Below are positions 8,820 to 17,985 of a DNA stretch of 64,000 nt, in pieces (position 1 is the stretch's first letter; the number at the start of each line of letters is the position of its first letter). Source of the DNA: Thermicanus aegyptius DSM 12793 (GTDB lineage Bacteria; Bacillota; Bacilli; Thermicanales; Thermicanaceae). The notes under the pieces were generated by a model that had not been told where the DNA came from, did not search any database, and saw only the letters and a list, made by a program, of their open reading frames with translations. The DNA lies in assembly GCF_000510645.1 (NCBI RefSeq), contig NZ_KI783301.1:503104-567103 (forward strand), in the 5' to 3' direction. The position numbers were made by a program, and so were the translations under genes.

Positions 8820-9689
8820 ATGGAGAGAAGAGAGCATCGCAAGCATTCTTCGCTGAAAGCGGCATGGAGATTCTTGATGTTGACGATCGGCTCCTTCTTG
8901 GTGGCGATCGGATTGGAACAGTTTCTGATCCCCAATACGGTGATCGACGGGGGAGTGGTAGGCGTATCGATTATCGTAAGCCATCTGACCGGTTTTCCCC
9001 TGGGTCTATTTATCTCGTTATTGAATCTACCCTTTCTTATGATCGGGTATAAGCACATCGGAAAGACCTTTGTCCTCTCTACCCTTTTTTCCGTGCTGTT
9101 GCTTTCGCTCTTTACCACGCTGCTACAACCGGTCGGCGCCGTTACCTCCTCCCATTTTTTAGCGACGGTCTTCGGCGGGGTGATCTTGGGAATCGGCGTT
9201 GGGTTGATCATTCGAAACGGGGGTTCCTTGGATGGAACGGAGATCGTGGCGATTCTCCTTAACCGCCGCCTTGATTTTTCGGTGGGGGAGATCGTCATGT
9301 TCTTTAATCTCTTTATCCTGGGAAGCGCCGCTTTTTTCTTCAGTCCTGAGAGCGCGATGTACTCGTTGATTGCCTATTTTATCGCTTATAAGACGATCGA
9401 TATCGTCATGCAGGGACTCGATGAATCGAAATCGGTCACCATCATTGCCAAAGATCCGGGTCCTTTGGCGGAAGCGATCATGGCCCGCTTAGGGAGAGGG
9501 GTGACGCATGTCTATGGGAAAGGCGGTTATACGGGGGAGGAGAAGGAGATCTTGTACTGCGTCATCAACCGGTTAGAGGTGGCGAAGTTAAAGAACATTA
9601 TCGAGGAGTTTGATCCCGATGCCTTCGTCACCATTGAAAACGTGCACGATGTGATGGGCGGGAGATTTAATAAACGGTCGATTCATTAG
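8820..9689 (+). CDS. YitT-family membrane protein with DUF2179 domain
   Basis: 289 residues. Residues 18-185 hold about five hydrophobic segments of the YitT_membrane family (LEQFLIPNTVIDGGVVGVSIIVS is the usual second-segment text), and the last 80 residues form the cytoplasmic DUF2179 domain (VTHVYGKGGYTGEEKEILYCVINRLE, then DAFVTIENVHDVMGG). The ATG begins 2 bases after the methyltransferase stop with GGGGGAGG upstream, so the gene is in the same operon. Members are widespread and uncharacterised in Bacillales. No specific partner is implied by the neighbours. Confidence 0.87.
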   Translation: MERREHRKHSSLKAAWRFLMLTIGSFLVAIGLEQFLIPNTVIDGGVVGVSIIVSHLTGFPLGLFISLLNLPFLMIGYKHIGKTFVLSTLFSVLLLSLFTTLLQPVGAVTSSHFLATVFGGVILGIGVGLIIRNGGSLDGTEIVAILLNRRLDFSVGEIVMFFNLFILGSAAFFFSPESAMYSLIAYFIAYKTIDIVMQGLDESKSVTIIAKDPGPLAEAIMARLGRGVTHVYGKGGYTGEEKEILYCVINRLEVAKLKNIIEEFDPDAFVTIENVHDVMGGRFNKRSIH

Positions 9690-9784
9690 TTTTGCAGTTT
9701 TCTCCTGTCCCATAGTGACATATTCTCTGAAGCGTTACGATATGACAATATCACGGACGTACAACACAATGGGGAAGGCGAGGG

Positions 9785-9813
9785 TTGTAAAAAGCGCCGG
9801 CGTTCGTTATAAT
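9785..9813 (+). promoter_or_regulatory. Sigma-A promoter of the pheST operon
   Basis: TTGTAA at 9785-9790 and TATAAT at 9808-9813 with a 17-base spacer. The start of transcription would be near 9820, just before the T-box stem I. Confidence 0.75.
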
Positions 9814-9839
9814 GTATGATATCGTTTCGAATTGTAATC

Positions 9840-10080
9840 GTGAAAACGATGAGGGAGAAGAGTAGATCTTCCGCTCCCTGACAGGGATAAGGGGTCGGCG
9901 ATTGAGAGCCCCTTACAGGTGATGAAGATGGAATTCACTCCTGAGTGAGCCCTTGAACGATTTAGAGTAGAGGGCTACGGTGAGAGCCGTTATCTGTTTG
10001 AGGTGGAGCAGAATATTCTGCTCAATAAGGGTGGTACCGCGAACCTTTCGTCCCTGACGGATGAAAGGTTTTTTTATTTT
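9840..10080 (+). promoter_or_regulatory. T-box leader (phenylalanine-responsive)
   Basis: A tRNA-sensing leader directly before pheS. The invariant T-box AGGGTGGTACCGCG lies at 10028-10041 and is followed at once by the antitermination hairpin. Stem I occupies about 9845-9965. A UUC triplet at 9934-9936 within GATGGAATTCACTCC is the likely Phe specifier codon. Uncharged tRNA-Phe should pair with the specifier and T-box and prevent termination, so pheS and pheT rise when phenylalanyl-tRNA is scarce. Confidence 0.93.
10042..10080 (+). terminator. T-box regulated terminator
   Basis: AACCTTTC (10042-10049) pairs with GAAAGGTT (10063-10070), with an inner TCC/GGA extension and a CTGAC loop, followed by a T-rich tract. 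It is mutually exclusive with the antiterminator formed by the T-box sequence just upstream. Confidence 0.9.
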
Positions 10081-10103
10081 ATACATTAAAGGAGGAGTGA
10101 GTT

Positions 10104-11138
10104 ATGAGAGAGAAACTTTTAATACTGGAAGAGGAAGCCATAAAAAGAATTGAAAATACGAAGGATCTCAAGGAGCTTCAGGAAGTTCGGGTCCATTATT
10201 TGGGGAAAAAGGGCTCCTTGACGGAGGTATTAAGGGGAATGGGCCGTTTAAGCCCCGAAGAGCGGCCCGTCATTGGGCAGTTGGCCAACCAGATCCGGGA
10301 TCGGTTGGAGGAAAAACTCGCTTTGAAGGAGAAAGAGTTGGAGGAGAAGGAATTAAATCAAAGGCTCGCTTTGGAGTCCATCGACATCTCTCTGCCCGGG
10401 AGACGACCTCCTCGAGGGGCTCTTCATCCTTTAACCCGCATCATACAAGAGATCGAAGAGATCTTCGTCGGCATGGGGTTTACCATCGCCGAAGGGCCGG
10501 AAGTGGAACTCGATTATTACAATTTCGAAGCCTTAAATCTTCCGAAGGATCATCCTGCCCGAGATATGCAGGATAGCTTCTACATTACCGAAGAGATGCT
10601 TCTGCGTACCCACACCTCCCCTGTGCAGGTGAGGACAATGCAGGCCATGGAAGGGAGGGTGCCTGTGAAGGTGATCTGCCCTGGTGTCGTCTATCGGCGG
10701 GACACGGATGATGCGACTCATTCCCATATGTTCACCCAGGTGGAAGGACTCGTGGTGGATGAGGGGATCCGTATGAGCGATTTAAAAGGCATCCTTCTGA
10801 ACTTTGCGCGGCGTATGTTTGGAGAAGAGACTTCCATTCGTCTCCGCCCAAGCTTCTTCCCCTTTACTGAACCAAGCGCCGAGGTTGATGTGACTTGTTC
10901 CTCTTGTCACGGGACGGGGTGCAGGGTGTGTAAACAAACCGGCTGGTTGGAAATATTAGGATCCGGCATGGTGCATCCCAACGTGTTGGAGATGTCGGGA
11001 TATGACCCGACCCGATATACCGGTTTTGCCTTTGGTATGGGAGTAGAACGGATTGCCATGTTGAAGTATGGTGTAGACGACATACGCCATTTCTACACCA
11101 ATGATCTCCGGTTCATTGGACAATTTGCAAGGCTGTAA
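10104..11138 (+). CDS. pheS: Phenylalanyl-tRNA synthetase alpha subunit
   Basis: 344 residues, full length for bacterial PheS. The N-terminal coiled coil (residues 1-85, rich in E/K/L) binds tRNA. The class II catalytic core contains motif 2 ([21 protein letters not shown]) and motif 3 ([17 protein letters not shown]), plus the Cys-rich [16 protein letters not shown] insert usual in Firmicutes. It charges tRNA-Phe as an alpha2-beta2 tetramer with PheT. The ATG at 10104 is preceded by AAAGGAGGAG. Expression is under the T-box upstream. A 106-base gap separates it from pheT, a little longer than usual. Confidence 0.97.
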   Translation: MREKLLILEEEAIKRIENTKDLKELQEVRVHYLGKKGSLTEVLRGMGRLSPEERPVIGQLANQIRDRLEEKLALKEKELEEKELNQRLALESIDISLPGRRPPRGALHPLTRIIQEIEEIFVGMGFTIAEGPEVELDYYNFEALNLPKDHPARDMQDSFYITEEMLLRTHTSPVQVRTMQAMEGRVPVKVICPGVVYRRDTDDATHSHMFTQVEGLVVDEGIRMSDLKGILLNFARRMFGEETSIRLRPSFFPFTEPSAEVDVTCSSCHGTGCRVCKQTGWLEILGSGMVHPNVLEMSGYDPTRYTGFAFGMGVERIAMLKYGVDDIRHFYTNDLRFIGQFARL

Positions 11139-11244
11139 AGGAAGAATTTCTTTAAAGGGAAAAGAAGAGTGGGGAAAATTTACCCAATGAAATGTTTCAA
11201 TAGAACAAAGATCACAAAGGTTTTATCAGAAAGGAGCAGGCTTG

Positions 11245-13668
11245 ATGAGGGTCTCTTTTGCATGGTTATCTCAGTATGTGGACTTAACAGGGATTACTCC
11301 CCGGGAGCTGGCGGAGAAACTTACCCGTAGCGGGATAGAGGTAGATGCGGTAGAAGAACGAAATAAAGGGGTAGAGGGCGTCGTGATCGGCTATGTGGAG
11401 GAAGTTCTTCCCCATCCGAATGCAGATCGTCTTAAGGTATGTAAGGTGAAAGTTGGCGAGGGAAAGGTGAATACCATCGTAACCGGTGCCCCCAATATTG
11501 CAGCAGGACAATACGTGCCGGTAGCGGTCGTGGGGGCGAAGCTTCCCGGGGGAGTGAAGATTGGTATGAGCAGCTTTCGGGGGATTGAATCGGAAGGGAT
11601 GATCTGTTCCGCCCAGGAATTAGGGATAGAAGGGAAATATTTTCCCAAGGAGATTCAAGAGGGAATTCTTACTCTTCCTTACCACGCAGAAGTAGGGGAA
11701 GATGCCGTGAAGGTGTTCGGATTAGATGATGTTGTTTTAGACCTTGACCTGACCCCGAACCGGAGCGACTGCCTGAGCATCTATGGTGTTGCCTATGAGG
11801 TGGGCGCGATACTCGGCAGAGAGGTAAAAGAATTCGGAGGGAAAACATTTTCCCATGCACCCCTTCCGGAATGGAAGATTGAGATTGAGGCGACAGAGGA
11901 TTGTCTGGAGTATCAAGCCGCTCTCATTGAGGGAGTAAAAATCGCCCCTTCACCCCAATGGATGCAAAACCGTCTCATTGCCGCAGGAATCCGCCCGATC
12001 AATAACGTTGTAGATATCACCAACTACGTCATGTTGGAGGTAGGGCAACCTCTCCATGCGTTCGATGCCGATAAGGTGGGTACAGGAAAGATCCTGGTCC
12101 GCCGGGCAAAACGGGGAGAGCATCTGATCACCTTGGACGGGGTAGATCGGGAATTGGATGAAGAGATGCTTCTGATTACCGATGGAGAGCGAGCCATTGG
12201 TCTTGCAGGGGTAATGGGTGGAGAGGAGACGGAAGTGACGCAGGGGACGACCACCATCCTTTTGGAATCGGCTTATTTCGCCGGTCCTTCCATCCGTAAG
12301 ACGGTAAGGAAATTAGGCCTTCGCTCCGAAGCAAGCCTTCGCTTCGAGAAGGGAGTCGACCCTGCCCGCATCCGGCTTGCCCTAAGGCGGGCGGTCGAGT
12401 TGATGGAGGCAATAGCCCAGGGAAAAGGGAGGAAGGAACTTGCCGCGGAGAAGGTAAAAGAACAGCCGTTGGAATGGACCGTGGAAACCTCGCTGCCTAG
12501 AATTCAACAAGTGTTGGGAATGGAGTTATCCCTGGAAGAGGTTATGGGCGTATTCCAACGTCTAAAACTTCCTGTGGGTTTAGAGGGAGAGCGGATCAGG
12601 GTGACCACCCCATCCCGGCGCCCTGATCTCACCATCGAAGCAGATCTCTTTGAAGAGGTGGCACGCCTTATCGGTTACGACAAGATTCCCATAACCTGGC
12701 CCGCAGGGGAACAGACCCAAGGCGGTTGGACGAAGGCGCAGACCCTTCGAAGAAAGATCAGGGAGTATCTCGTTTCTGTAGGCTTCTTTCAGGTTTCTAC
12801 TTATTCCCTCATTGACCCGAGAATGGAAGGTCTCTTTGCCCCCATCGCCGAGGAGAAAAAGGCGATTCCGGTGGTTTGGCCCATGAGCGAAGAGCACAGC
12901 CATCTTAGGACGACCCTCCTTCCCTCCCTGTTGGAGGTTGCCCGTTATAATCTGAATCGAAATGTGGATCATCTCTTCTTCTTTGAATTAAGCAAGGTTT
13001 TTCATTCTACTGCATTCGGGGAAAAGGTTCTTCTCCCTGAAGAACCTTATTACCTAGCCGGATTGGCTGCCGGGGAATATCTCTCCCATCCTCTAACAGG
13101 AGAAAGGGTGATGGCTGATTTTTATTTCGTGAAGGGAATCCTGGAGGAACTTTTCCAGCTTCTTTCCTTGAAGATTCATTTTAAAGGGGAGAGCATCAAA
13201 GGATTTCATCCTGGGAGAGGCGCCTTGATTTTCCTAGGGGGTGAGAAGATCGGATACGTAGGGCAAATCCATCCTTCCGTAGCGAAAGAGGCAGGGGTTC
13301 GGGATGATACGATCCTCTTCCAACTTAATGTAACTTCCATCTTAGAACAGGAGGAGGAGGAACTCTTTTATCAACCGATCCCGAGATTCCCGGGCAGCCG
13401 GAGGGATATCAGCTTTCTGGTCGGAGAGAAAGTACCTGCTGAAGCGCTTATGGAGAGCATGAAGGAGGGGACAACTCTCCCCTTGGAGGAGGTAAAGCTT
13501 TTTGACGTATATCAAGGAGAACATGTCCCGGCAGGGATGAAAAGTATGGCTTTTACGCTCTTCTTCCGCCATCCTGAGCGTACCTTAAGCGATGACGAGG
13601 TTCAAAAGGAAGTGGAACGGATTATTGATTTACTCACGGAAAGGTTCGAAATCAAGCTGCGGGGGTAA
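11245..13668 (+). CDS. pheT: Phenylalanyl-tRNA synthetase beta subunit
   Basis: 807 residues, full length. Domains in order: an N-terminal tRNA-binding (EMAP-like OB) domain at about 40-150 (VEEVLPHPNADRLKVCKV), the B3/B4 editing region (about 210-390), the B5 DNA-binding-like domain (about 400-475), a class II-like core without catalytic motifs (about 490-690), and a C-terminal ferredoxin-fold anticodon-binding domain (YQPIPRFPGSRRDISFLV to the end). TTG 11242 and ATG 11245 are both in frame; AAGGAG at 11231-11236 sits 8 bases from the ATG, which is preferred. It is co-transcribed with pheS. Confidence 0.97.
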   Translation: MRVSFAWLSQYVDLTGITPRELAEKLTRSGIEVDAVEERNKGVEGVVIGYVEEVLPHPNADRLKVCKVKVGEGKVNTIVTGAPNIAAGQYVPVAVVGAKLPGGVKIGMSSFRGIESEGMICSAQELGIEGKYFPKEIQEGILTLPYHAEVGEDAVKVFGLDDVVLDLDLTPNRSDCLSIYGVAYEVGAILGREVKEFGGKTFSHAPLPEWKIEIEATEDCLEYQAALIEGVKIAPSPQWMQNRLIAAGIRPINNVVDITNYVMLEVGQPLHAFDADKVGTGKILVRRAKRGEHLITLDGVDRELDEEMLLITDGERAIGLAGVMGGEETEVTQGTTTILLESAYFAGPSIRKTVRKLGLRSEASLRFEKGVDPARIRLALRRAVELMEAIAQGKGRKELAAEKVKEQPLEWTVETSLPRIQQVLGMELSLEEVMGVFQRLKLPVGLEGERIRVTTPSRRPDLTIEADLFEEVARLIGYDKIPITWPAGEQTQGGWTKAQTLRRKIREYLVSVGFFQVSTYSLIDPRMEGLFAPIAEEKKAIPVVWPMSEEHSHLRTTLLPSLLEVARYNLNRNVDHLFFFELSKVFHSTAFGEKVLLPEEPYYLAGLAAGEYLSHPLTGERVMADFYFVKGILEELFQLLSLKIHFKGESIKGFHPGRGALIFLGGEKIGYVGQIHPSVAKEAGVRDDTILFQLNVTSILEQEEEELFYQPIPRFPGSRRDISFLVGEKVPAEALMESMKEGTTLPLEEVKLFDVYQGEHVPAGMKSMAFTLFFRHPERTLSDDEVQKEVERIIDLLTERFEIKLRG

Positions 13669-13700
13669 CCGATCAAAGGGATTCGATAATAAGCAGTCCC

Positions 13701-13745
13701 AAAAAAAGGCTCCTCCCTTGAAAAGCTCAAGGTGAGGAGCCCACG
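13701..13745 (-). terminator. Strong hairpin terminator between pheT and the convergent gene
   Basis: GGCTCCTC (13708-13715) pairs with GAGGAGCC (13734-13741), extended by CCTTGA/TCAAGG. On the minus strand the stem is followed by seven T residues, giving a classic terminator for the phosphodiester glycosidase gene. It may also stop pheT transcripts, although the plus-strand T tract is poor. Confidence 0.85.
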
Positions 13746-13782
13746 ATTTCAAGAAAATCGATATTTGCGTCGGTTTCTTCGT

Positions 13783-14799
13783 TCATCCTTTTGATTTCGT
13801 ATCCGAAGGTTTTTGTACGATTTTAATCTCCTGGTTTTCATCAGGGATTACGACCCAAGCATTGGGTAAAAAGCGGGAAATATTGCCCTGGGACGAGGGT
13901 GTGGTGATGGTTTCACCATTCAGGTACATGATGGAGGAGGATCCGCCATCCATGCAGATGGCATTTACGACTCCCCTTTCGTAGAGAAGATCTTGCACAT
14001 CCTTTAGGGTAGCGCCTAAGCTCTGAACCTGTCTTCCTTCGATCACAATCATGACGATGGTTCCATCTTCCTTTTGGCCGATGGCGGTTCGGGGGGCAAT
14101 TCCCCAGCCCCCGTTTCCTTTTTTAATCATCTTTTCTCCATTGACGATCAGTTGGGGCTTAAAGCCGCCTGCATCTGTCACCCCCATCCTAATCAGTTCA
14201 TGAGCACTGTAAAATCCGGTGATAAGCACTCCGTCTTTTGTCAGGCCTGCCACATAATCTTTCTCATCGGGGTTATTGTCGGGCGCATTCATAATGACGC
14301 CGTTTTCGATGATGATGCCGAGAGGAATCCCTCCGTTTCCCTGACCATTAGGGTCATGAAAGCCGTTCGCGTTGATGGCCGCTATAGCACCGCTCTTTTT
14401 GGCTAGGACCTGGATCTGCTCTCCTTGGTTTGGGGTGGTGGAGGTTACCATTTTTACCATTTTTGGATCAGGAATATAAAGAATTTTTCCCTTAAAATAA
14501 TGATCAGGCCCATAATTTCTCTCTATCGATTCTACTTCAATGGAAAGAGTACTTTGCTTTTGCTTTGGAGTTGAAATCAGGTCGGCCGGTAGGTTCTTAA
14601 AAGCAGGACGATCGATGTTCTCCTGAATCGCCTTTAATTCCTCAGGGCTTAAGAAGGTTAGCCATGCGAGTTGACGATGTTGGGAGGACAGAATCATTTC
14701 AGCTGCAAGTTTGCGATATTGATAGCCTGGTCCGAAGGAGAAGAACCAAACGGAGAAGACAACCAAAATCAGAAGAAGGACTCTCCATCTCTTTTTCAC
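13783..14799 (-). CDS. Phosphodiester glycosidase family protein (NAGPA/DUF2233 domain), secreted
   Basis: 338 residues. Residues 5-24 form an N-terminal membrane anchor or signal sequence. From about residue 85 the protein shows the NAGPA-type fold: IAAINANGFHDPNG, APRTAIGQKEDGTIVMIV and the hallmark ICMDGGSSSIMYLNG near residue 290. The human relative removes GlcNAc from phosphodiester-linked mannose-6-phosphate; bacterial ones are thought to act on cell-wall or exopolysaccharide phosphodiesters, outside the membrane. It is a single-gene unit convergent with pheT, ended by its own terminator. The substrate here is unknown. Confidence 0.85.
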   Translation of the reverse strand: MKKRWRVLLLILVVFSVWFFSFGPGYQYRKLAAEMILSSQHRQLAWLTFLSPEELKAIQENIDRPAFKNLPADLISTPKQKQSTLSIEVESIERNYGPDHYFKGKILYIPDPKMVKMVTSTTPNQGEQIQVLAKKSGAIAAINANGFHDPNGQGNGGIPLGIIIENGVIMNAPDNNPDEKDYVAGLTKDGVLITGFYSAHELIRMGVTDAGGFKPQLIVNGEKMIKKGNGGWGIAPRTAIGQKEDGTIVMIVIEGRQVQSLGATLKDVQDLLYERGVVNAICMDGGSSSIMYLNGETITTPSSQGNISRFLPNAWVVIPDENQEIKIVQKPSDTKSKG

Positions 14800-15063
14800 A
14801 GTTTTTCTCTCCTATCTTCTAAAGTCTGCGAGAATTAAATTCCTTCTATCCTCTCTTTCTGTCATACGTTGTATTATAGTATAAAAAGAGTGAAAAAGCA
14901 CATTAATTTTTGGTAATGAAATCTAAAAAATTGATTAAAGTTCGCGGAAAGGAAGTAGGATGGATCCGCCAAACTTGAGAAGGAAGAAGAGGGAGAAAGG
15001 TTGCACAGATTGACTCCGTAATAGGAATCGAATACCCTAATAGAGAAATGGGGAGGGAAAAAC

Positions 15064-15327
15064 GTGAAAGAGCGAACCAACTCAGCACGCGTGGTTATCT
15101 ATGGTGAACCCTATCTCCTGAAAGGAGAGGCATCCAACAGCCATCTCCATCAGGTGGCGGAGTGGGTAGACCAGAAGATGAAGGAGATCGCGAAGAGAAA
15201 TCCTAAATTGGATCACACGAGAATTGCAGTTCTTGCTGCGGTGAATATTGCCGACGAGCTTTTGCGAGTGCGAAGGGAGTTGGAGGAATTGTATCAGATG
15301 ATTGATGAGGAGAAGGGAGAGGTGTGA
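15064..15327 (+). CDS. zapA: Cell division protein ZapA
   Basis: 87 residues, normal for Bacillus ZapA. The N-terminal strand (RVVIYGEPYLLKGEA) is followed by the helix HLHQVAEWVDQKMKEIAKRNP and the C-terminal coiled coil DELLRVRRELEELYQMIDEE. ZapA cross-links FtsZ protofilaments at the division site. The GTG start at 15064 has GGGAGGG about 7 bases upstream. Its position downstream of pheT matches Bacillus, but the usual following genes (CvpA-like, polX, mutS2) are absent, replaced here by a phosphorylase gene. Confidence 0.88.
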   Translation: MKERTNSARVVIYGEPYLLKGEASNSHLHQVAEWVDQKMKEIAKRNPKLDHTRIAVLAAVNIADELLRVRRELEELYQMIDEEKGEV

Positions 15328-15500
15328 TGAAGGGCCATCGCTTACGAAATCACTCCTCGTGTCCTCCAGATCGTGTCCTTCAGACGGTGAAGGATCACTT
15401 TTCGTTTCGTATAACGCCTTTCCATTTCTTCTGTAACCTAATCCTGTTTTGGCTAACCATAACATATGCTCCTGTATCCCATGAAATCCTAATCGAATAG
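15327..15500 (+). CDS. Possible small protein coupled to zapA
   Basis: An open frame of 57 codons begins at ATG 15327, overlapping the zapA stop (TGATG), with AAGGGAGAGG about 7 bases upstream, and ends at TAG 15498-15500. It starts basic and polar (MKGHRLRNHSSCPPDR) and its C-terminal half has a hydrophobic run (FHFFCNLILFWLTITYAPV). I do not recognise it, and it does not look like CvpA, the usual neighbour. It may be a chance frame or the decayed start of a former neighbour. Confidence 0.2.
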   Translation: MKGHRLRNHSSCPPDRVLQTVKDHFSFRITPFHFFCNLILFWLTITYAPVSHEILIE

Positions 15501-15519
15501 AAAAAGAGGAGGAGTTACG

Positions 15520-17856
15520 GTGCGTACTTATCATCGCAACAGAGAGGCCATTTATCCTTATGATCCTTGGGCGGTTCGAGAAACTCATTTCGACATAGAA
15601 AGCAATTACCGGGATGAAACCATCTTTGCCCAAGCAAACGGGTACGTTGGGATCCGGGGCAATCTGGAAGAGGGGTATAACGGGCCTAAAGGTACCTCTT
15701 TTTCGGCTACATATATCAATGGGTTTTATGAAAGCTATCCGATTCTTTATCCGGAAGGAGGGTATGGGTTCGCTCACACAGGACAGACCATGATTAATGT
15801 AACCGATAGTAAGGGAATGAAGGTTTTCCTTGAAGGAGAAGAGTTTTCCCTGATGTCGGGAACGGTTCATCATTATGAACGAAAGCTGGATCTGAAGAAA
15901 GGGGTTGTAACCCGGCAGGTGATATGGGAATCGCCGAAAGGGAAAAAGGCGGAGATCACTTTCCTTCGCCTTGTCTCCTTTAAACGACCGCACCTGATCC
16001 TCTATTCGACTTTTATTAAGCCTCTCAATTTCTCCGGGGAAATAAGGCTCATTTCCCGCATCGACGGAAATGTAACCAATGGAAATGAGACCGATGATGT
16101 CCGGGTTTCTTCCCATGTAAGCGGGAAAGTGTTACGTACCCTTGATCTGCACGTAGGGGAAAGCGGGGGTTGGATCAAGCAACAAACGAAGCGGAGCCGT
16201 CTTACCTTGCTTTGTGCCGTCTTGCATGAATTTATCCCGGAGAATAGTGGCGAACTCTCGATGCGAAAAGAGGAGGAGGCCCTGGTGGGGGAGATCTCCT
16301 TTTTTGGGAGGGAAGGAGAGCCTCTCCAGGTAAATAAGTATGTGGCTTATCTGGATTCCCGCTCCTATCCGGAGGAACGGCTGCCTTCCACAGCGGAGAA
16401 TCTTCTCATGCAGGCGAGGGCCGATGGCAGGCAGGTTTTGATGAGAGAGCAGGAGGAATATCTCGCTTCCTTTTGGGCCGAAGCGGATATTGAGATCGAT
16501 GGGGATGAAGCTTTGCAACAAGGGGTTCGGTTTAATGCCTTTCACCTTCTCCAATCTGTGGGTCGAAACGGATTTACCAGCATCGGGGCAAAGGGTCTCA
16601 CCGGAGAAGGGTATGAGGGGCACTATTTCTGGGATACGGAAATCTACATCCTTCCCTTTTTCCTCTATACCCAACCGGAATTGGCGAAATCCCTTCTCCT
16701 CTTCCGGTATCATCTCTTGGATGCGGCAAGGAAGAGAGCGAGGGAATTAAAACATAAAGGGGCCCTTTTTCCATGGAGAACGATTGATGGTCCTGAATGC
16801 TCCGCGTTTTTTCCCGCGGGGACTGCCCAATATCATATCAATGCGGATGTGATTTATGCGTTAAAGCGATATGTGGAAGGAACGGGGGATGAGGAGTTCC
16901 TCTTCTCTTATGGATCGGAGATGCTGGTGGAGACCGCCCGCTTCTGGGTAGATCGGGGGACTTTTAGTCCGGCTAAAGGAGGAAAATTTTGCATCCATAC
17001 GGTAACAGGCCCCGATGAATATACGGCACTGGTCGATAATAATGCATTTACCAATTACATGGCCAGGATGAACCTGGAGTATGCGGTGAGGACTTTGGCA
17101 CGGATGAAGGAAGTGGTCCCTGATCGGTATAGAGAGCTGGTGGATAAACTGAATCTGGCGGATGGAGAGATGGAATGGTGGAGGAAGGCGTCCGAGGAGA
17201 TGTACCTTCCCTATTCCGAAGAACTAGGGATTATTCCCCAAGATGATACTTTTTTACAGAAGGAACGGCTTATGGTAGATGAGCTCCCGGCCGATGAGAT
17301 TCCCCTTCTCCTCCATCGCCACTATCTGGATATTTATCGCTATCAAGTCTGCAAGCAGCCTGATGCTCTACTGGCCATGTTTTTACTGAGGGAACTTTTT
17401 ACCGTCGAGGAGATTCGGAGAAATTACGATTATTACGAACCGATCACGACCCATGACTCTTCTCTCTCTCCCGCCATTTTTAGCATCCTGGCCAATGAAA
17501 TCGGGTATGGGCAGAAAGCGTATGAGTACTTCATGCAGACCGCCCGTATGGATCTGGATGATTATAATCAAAATGTAAAGGATGGTATCCATACGGCCAG
17601 CATGGCCGGTACATGGCTGGCGATCGTTCAGGGATTTGGCGGTGTAAAATTCCTTCCGGACGGCATTCATGTCACACCCCATCTTCCGGCCCGGTGGAAG
17701 GCCCTTCGCTTTACGCTACGGTATCGGGGAAGAAAACTGATGATTGCTCTTGCGAAAGAGGAATGCCGGTTTCAACTCATCGAAGGAGATCCTATCGAGA
17801 TCACCTATAGAGAGGAGAAATTTACCTTAACAGGGGAGGAAGTCTTTCCGGTCTAG
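15520..17856 (+). CDS. Glycoside hydrolase family 65 phosphorylase (probable maltose phosphorylase)
   Basis: 778 residues, the length of maltose, trehalose or kojibiose phosphorylases. An N-terminal beta-sandwich domain (about 1-270) precedes the (alpha/alpha)6 catalytic barrel, which contains HTVTGPDEYTALVDNNAFTN with the general acid E500; the phosphate-binding text HDSSLSPAIF lies near residue 647; a short C-terminal beta domain follows. The reaction would be disaccharide + phosphate giving beta-glucose-1-phosphate + glucose, in the cytoplasm. GTG 15520 is preceded by AGAGGAGGAG. Maltose specificity is inferred from the maltose-type importer at the window start; no beta-phosphoglucomutase gene is adjacent. 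It stands alone with its own terminator. Confidence 0.88.
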   Translation: MRTYHRNREAIYPYDPWAVRETHFDIESNYRDETIFAQANGYVGIRGNLEEGYNGPKGTSFSATYINGFYESYPILYPEGGYGFAHTGQTMINVTDSKGMKVFLEGEEFSLMSGTVHHYERKLDLKKGVVTRQVIWESPKGKKAEITFLRLVSFKRPHLILYSTFIKPLNFSGEIRLISRIDGNVTNGNETDDVRVSSHVSGKVLRTLDLHVGESGGWIKQQTKRSRLTLLCAVLHEFIPENSGELSMRKEEEALVGEISFFGREGEPLQVNKYVAYLDSRSYPEERLPSTAENLLMQARADGRQVLMREQEEYLASFWAEADIEIDGDEALQQGVRFNAFHLLQSVGRNGFTSIGAKGLTGEGYEGHYFWDTEIYILPFFLYTQPELAKSLLLFRYHLLDAARKRARELKHKGALFPWRTIDGPECSAFFPAGTAQYHINADVIYALKRYVEGTGDEEFLFSYGSEMLVETARFWVDRGTFSPAKGGKFCIHTVTGPDEYTALVDNNAFTNYMARMNLEYAVRTLARMKEVVPDRYRELVDKLNLADGEMEWWRKASEEMYLPYSEELGIIPQDDTFLQKERLMVDELPADEIPLLLHRHYLDIYRYQVCKQPDALLAMFLLRELFTVEEIRRNYDYYEPITTHDSSLSPAIFSILANEIGYGQKAYEYFMQTARMDLDDYNQNVKDGIHTASMAGTWLAIVQGFGGVKFLPDGIHVTPHLPARWKALRFTLRYRGRKLMIALAKEECRFQLIEGDPIEITYREEKFTLTGEEVFPV

Positions 17857-17927
17857 GGATTCATTTCTCTCGCTGCTGCATACCTCTCCCCTTTAAGTAA
17901 GAAAAAGGGAGAAAACATGTGGAAGTC

Positions 17928-17970
17928 AAAGGCTTGAGTCTTTTGAATTCAAGCCTTTTCTTTTTTTATC
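17928..17970 (+). terminator. Terminator of the GH65 gene
   Basis: AAAGGCTTGA (17928-17937) pairs with TCAAGCCTTT (17949-17958), followed by TCTTTTTTTA. It may also serve the convergent PilZ gene on the other strand, though with a weaker T tract. Confidence 0.88.
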
Positions 17971-17985
17971 GGATGGCGTCCAAGG

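Noticed and set aside
15082-16116. Long 344-codon minus-strand frame
   Set aside because: It lies antisense across zapA and the GH65 gene, both firmly identified; its product has no recognisable motif and is a shadow.
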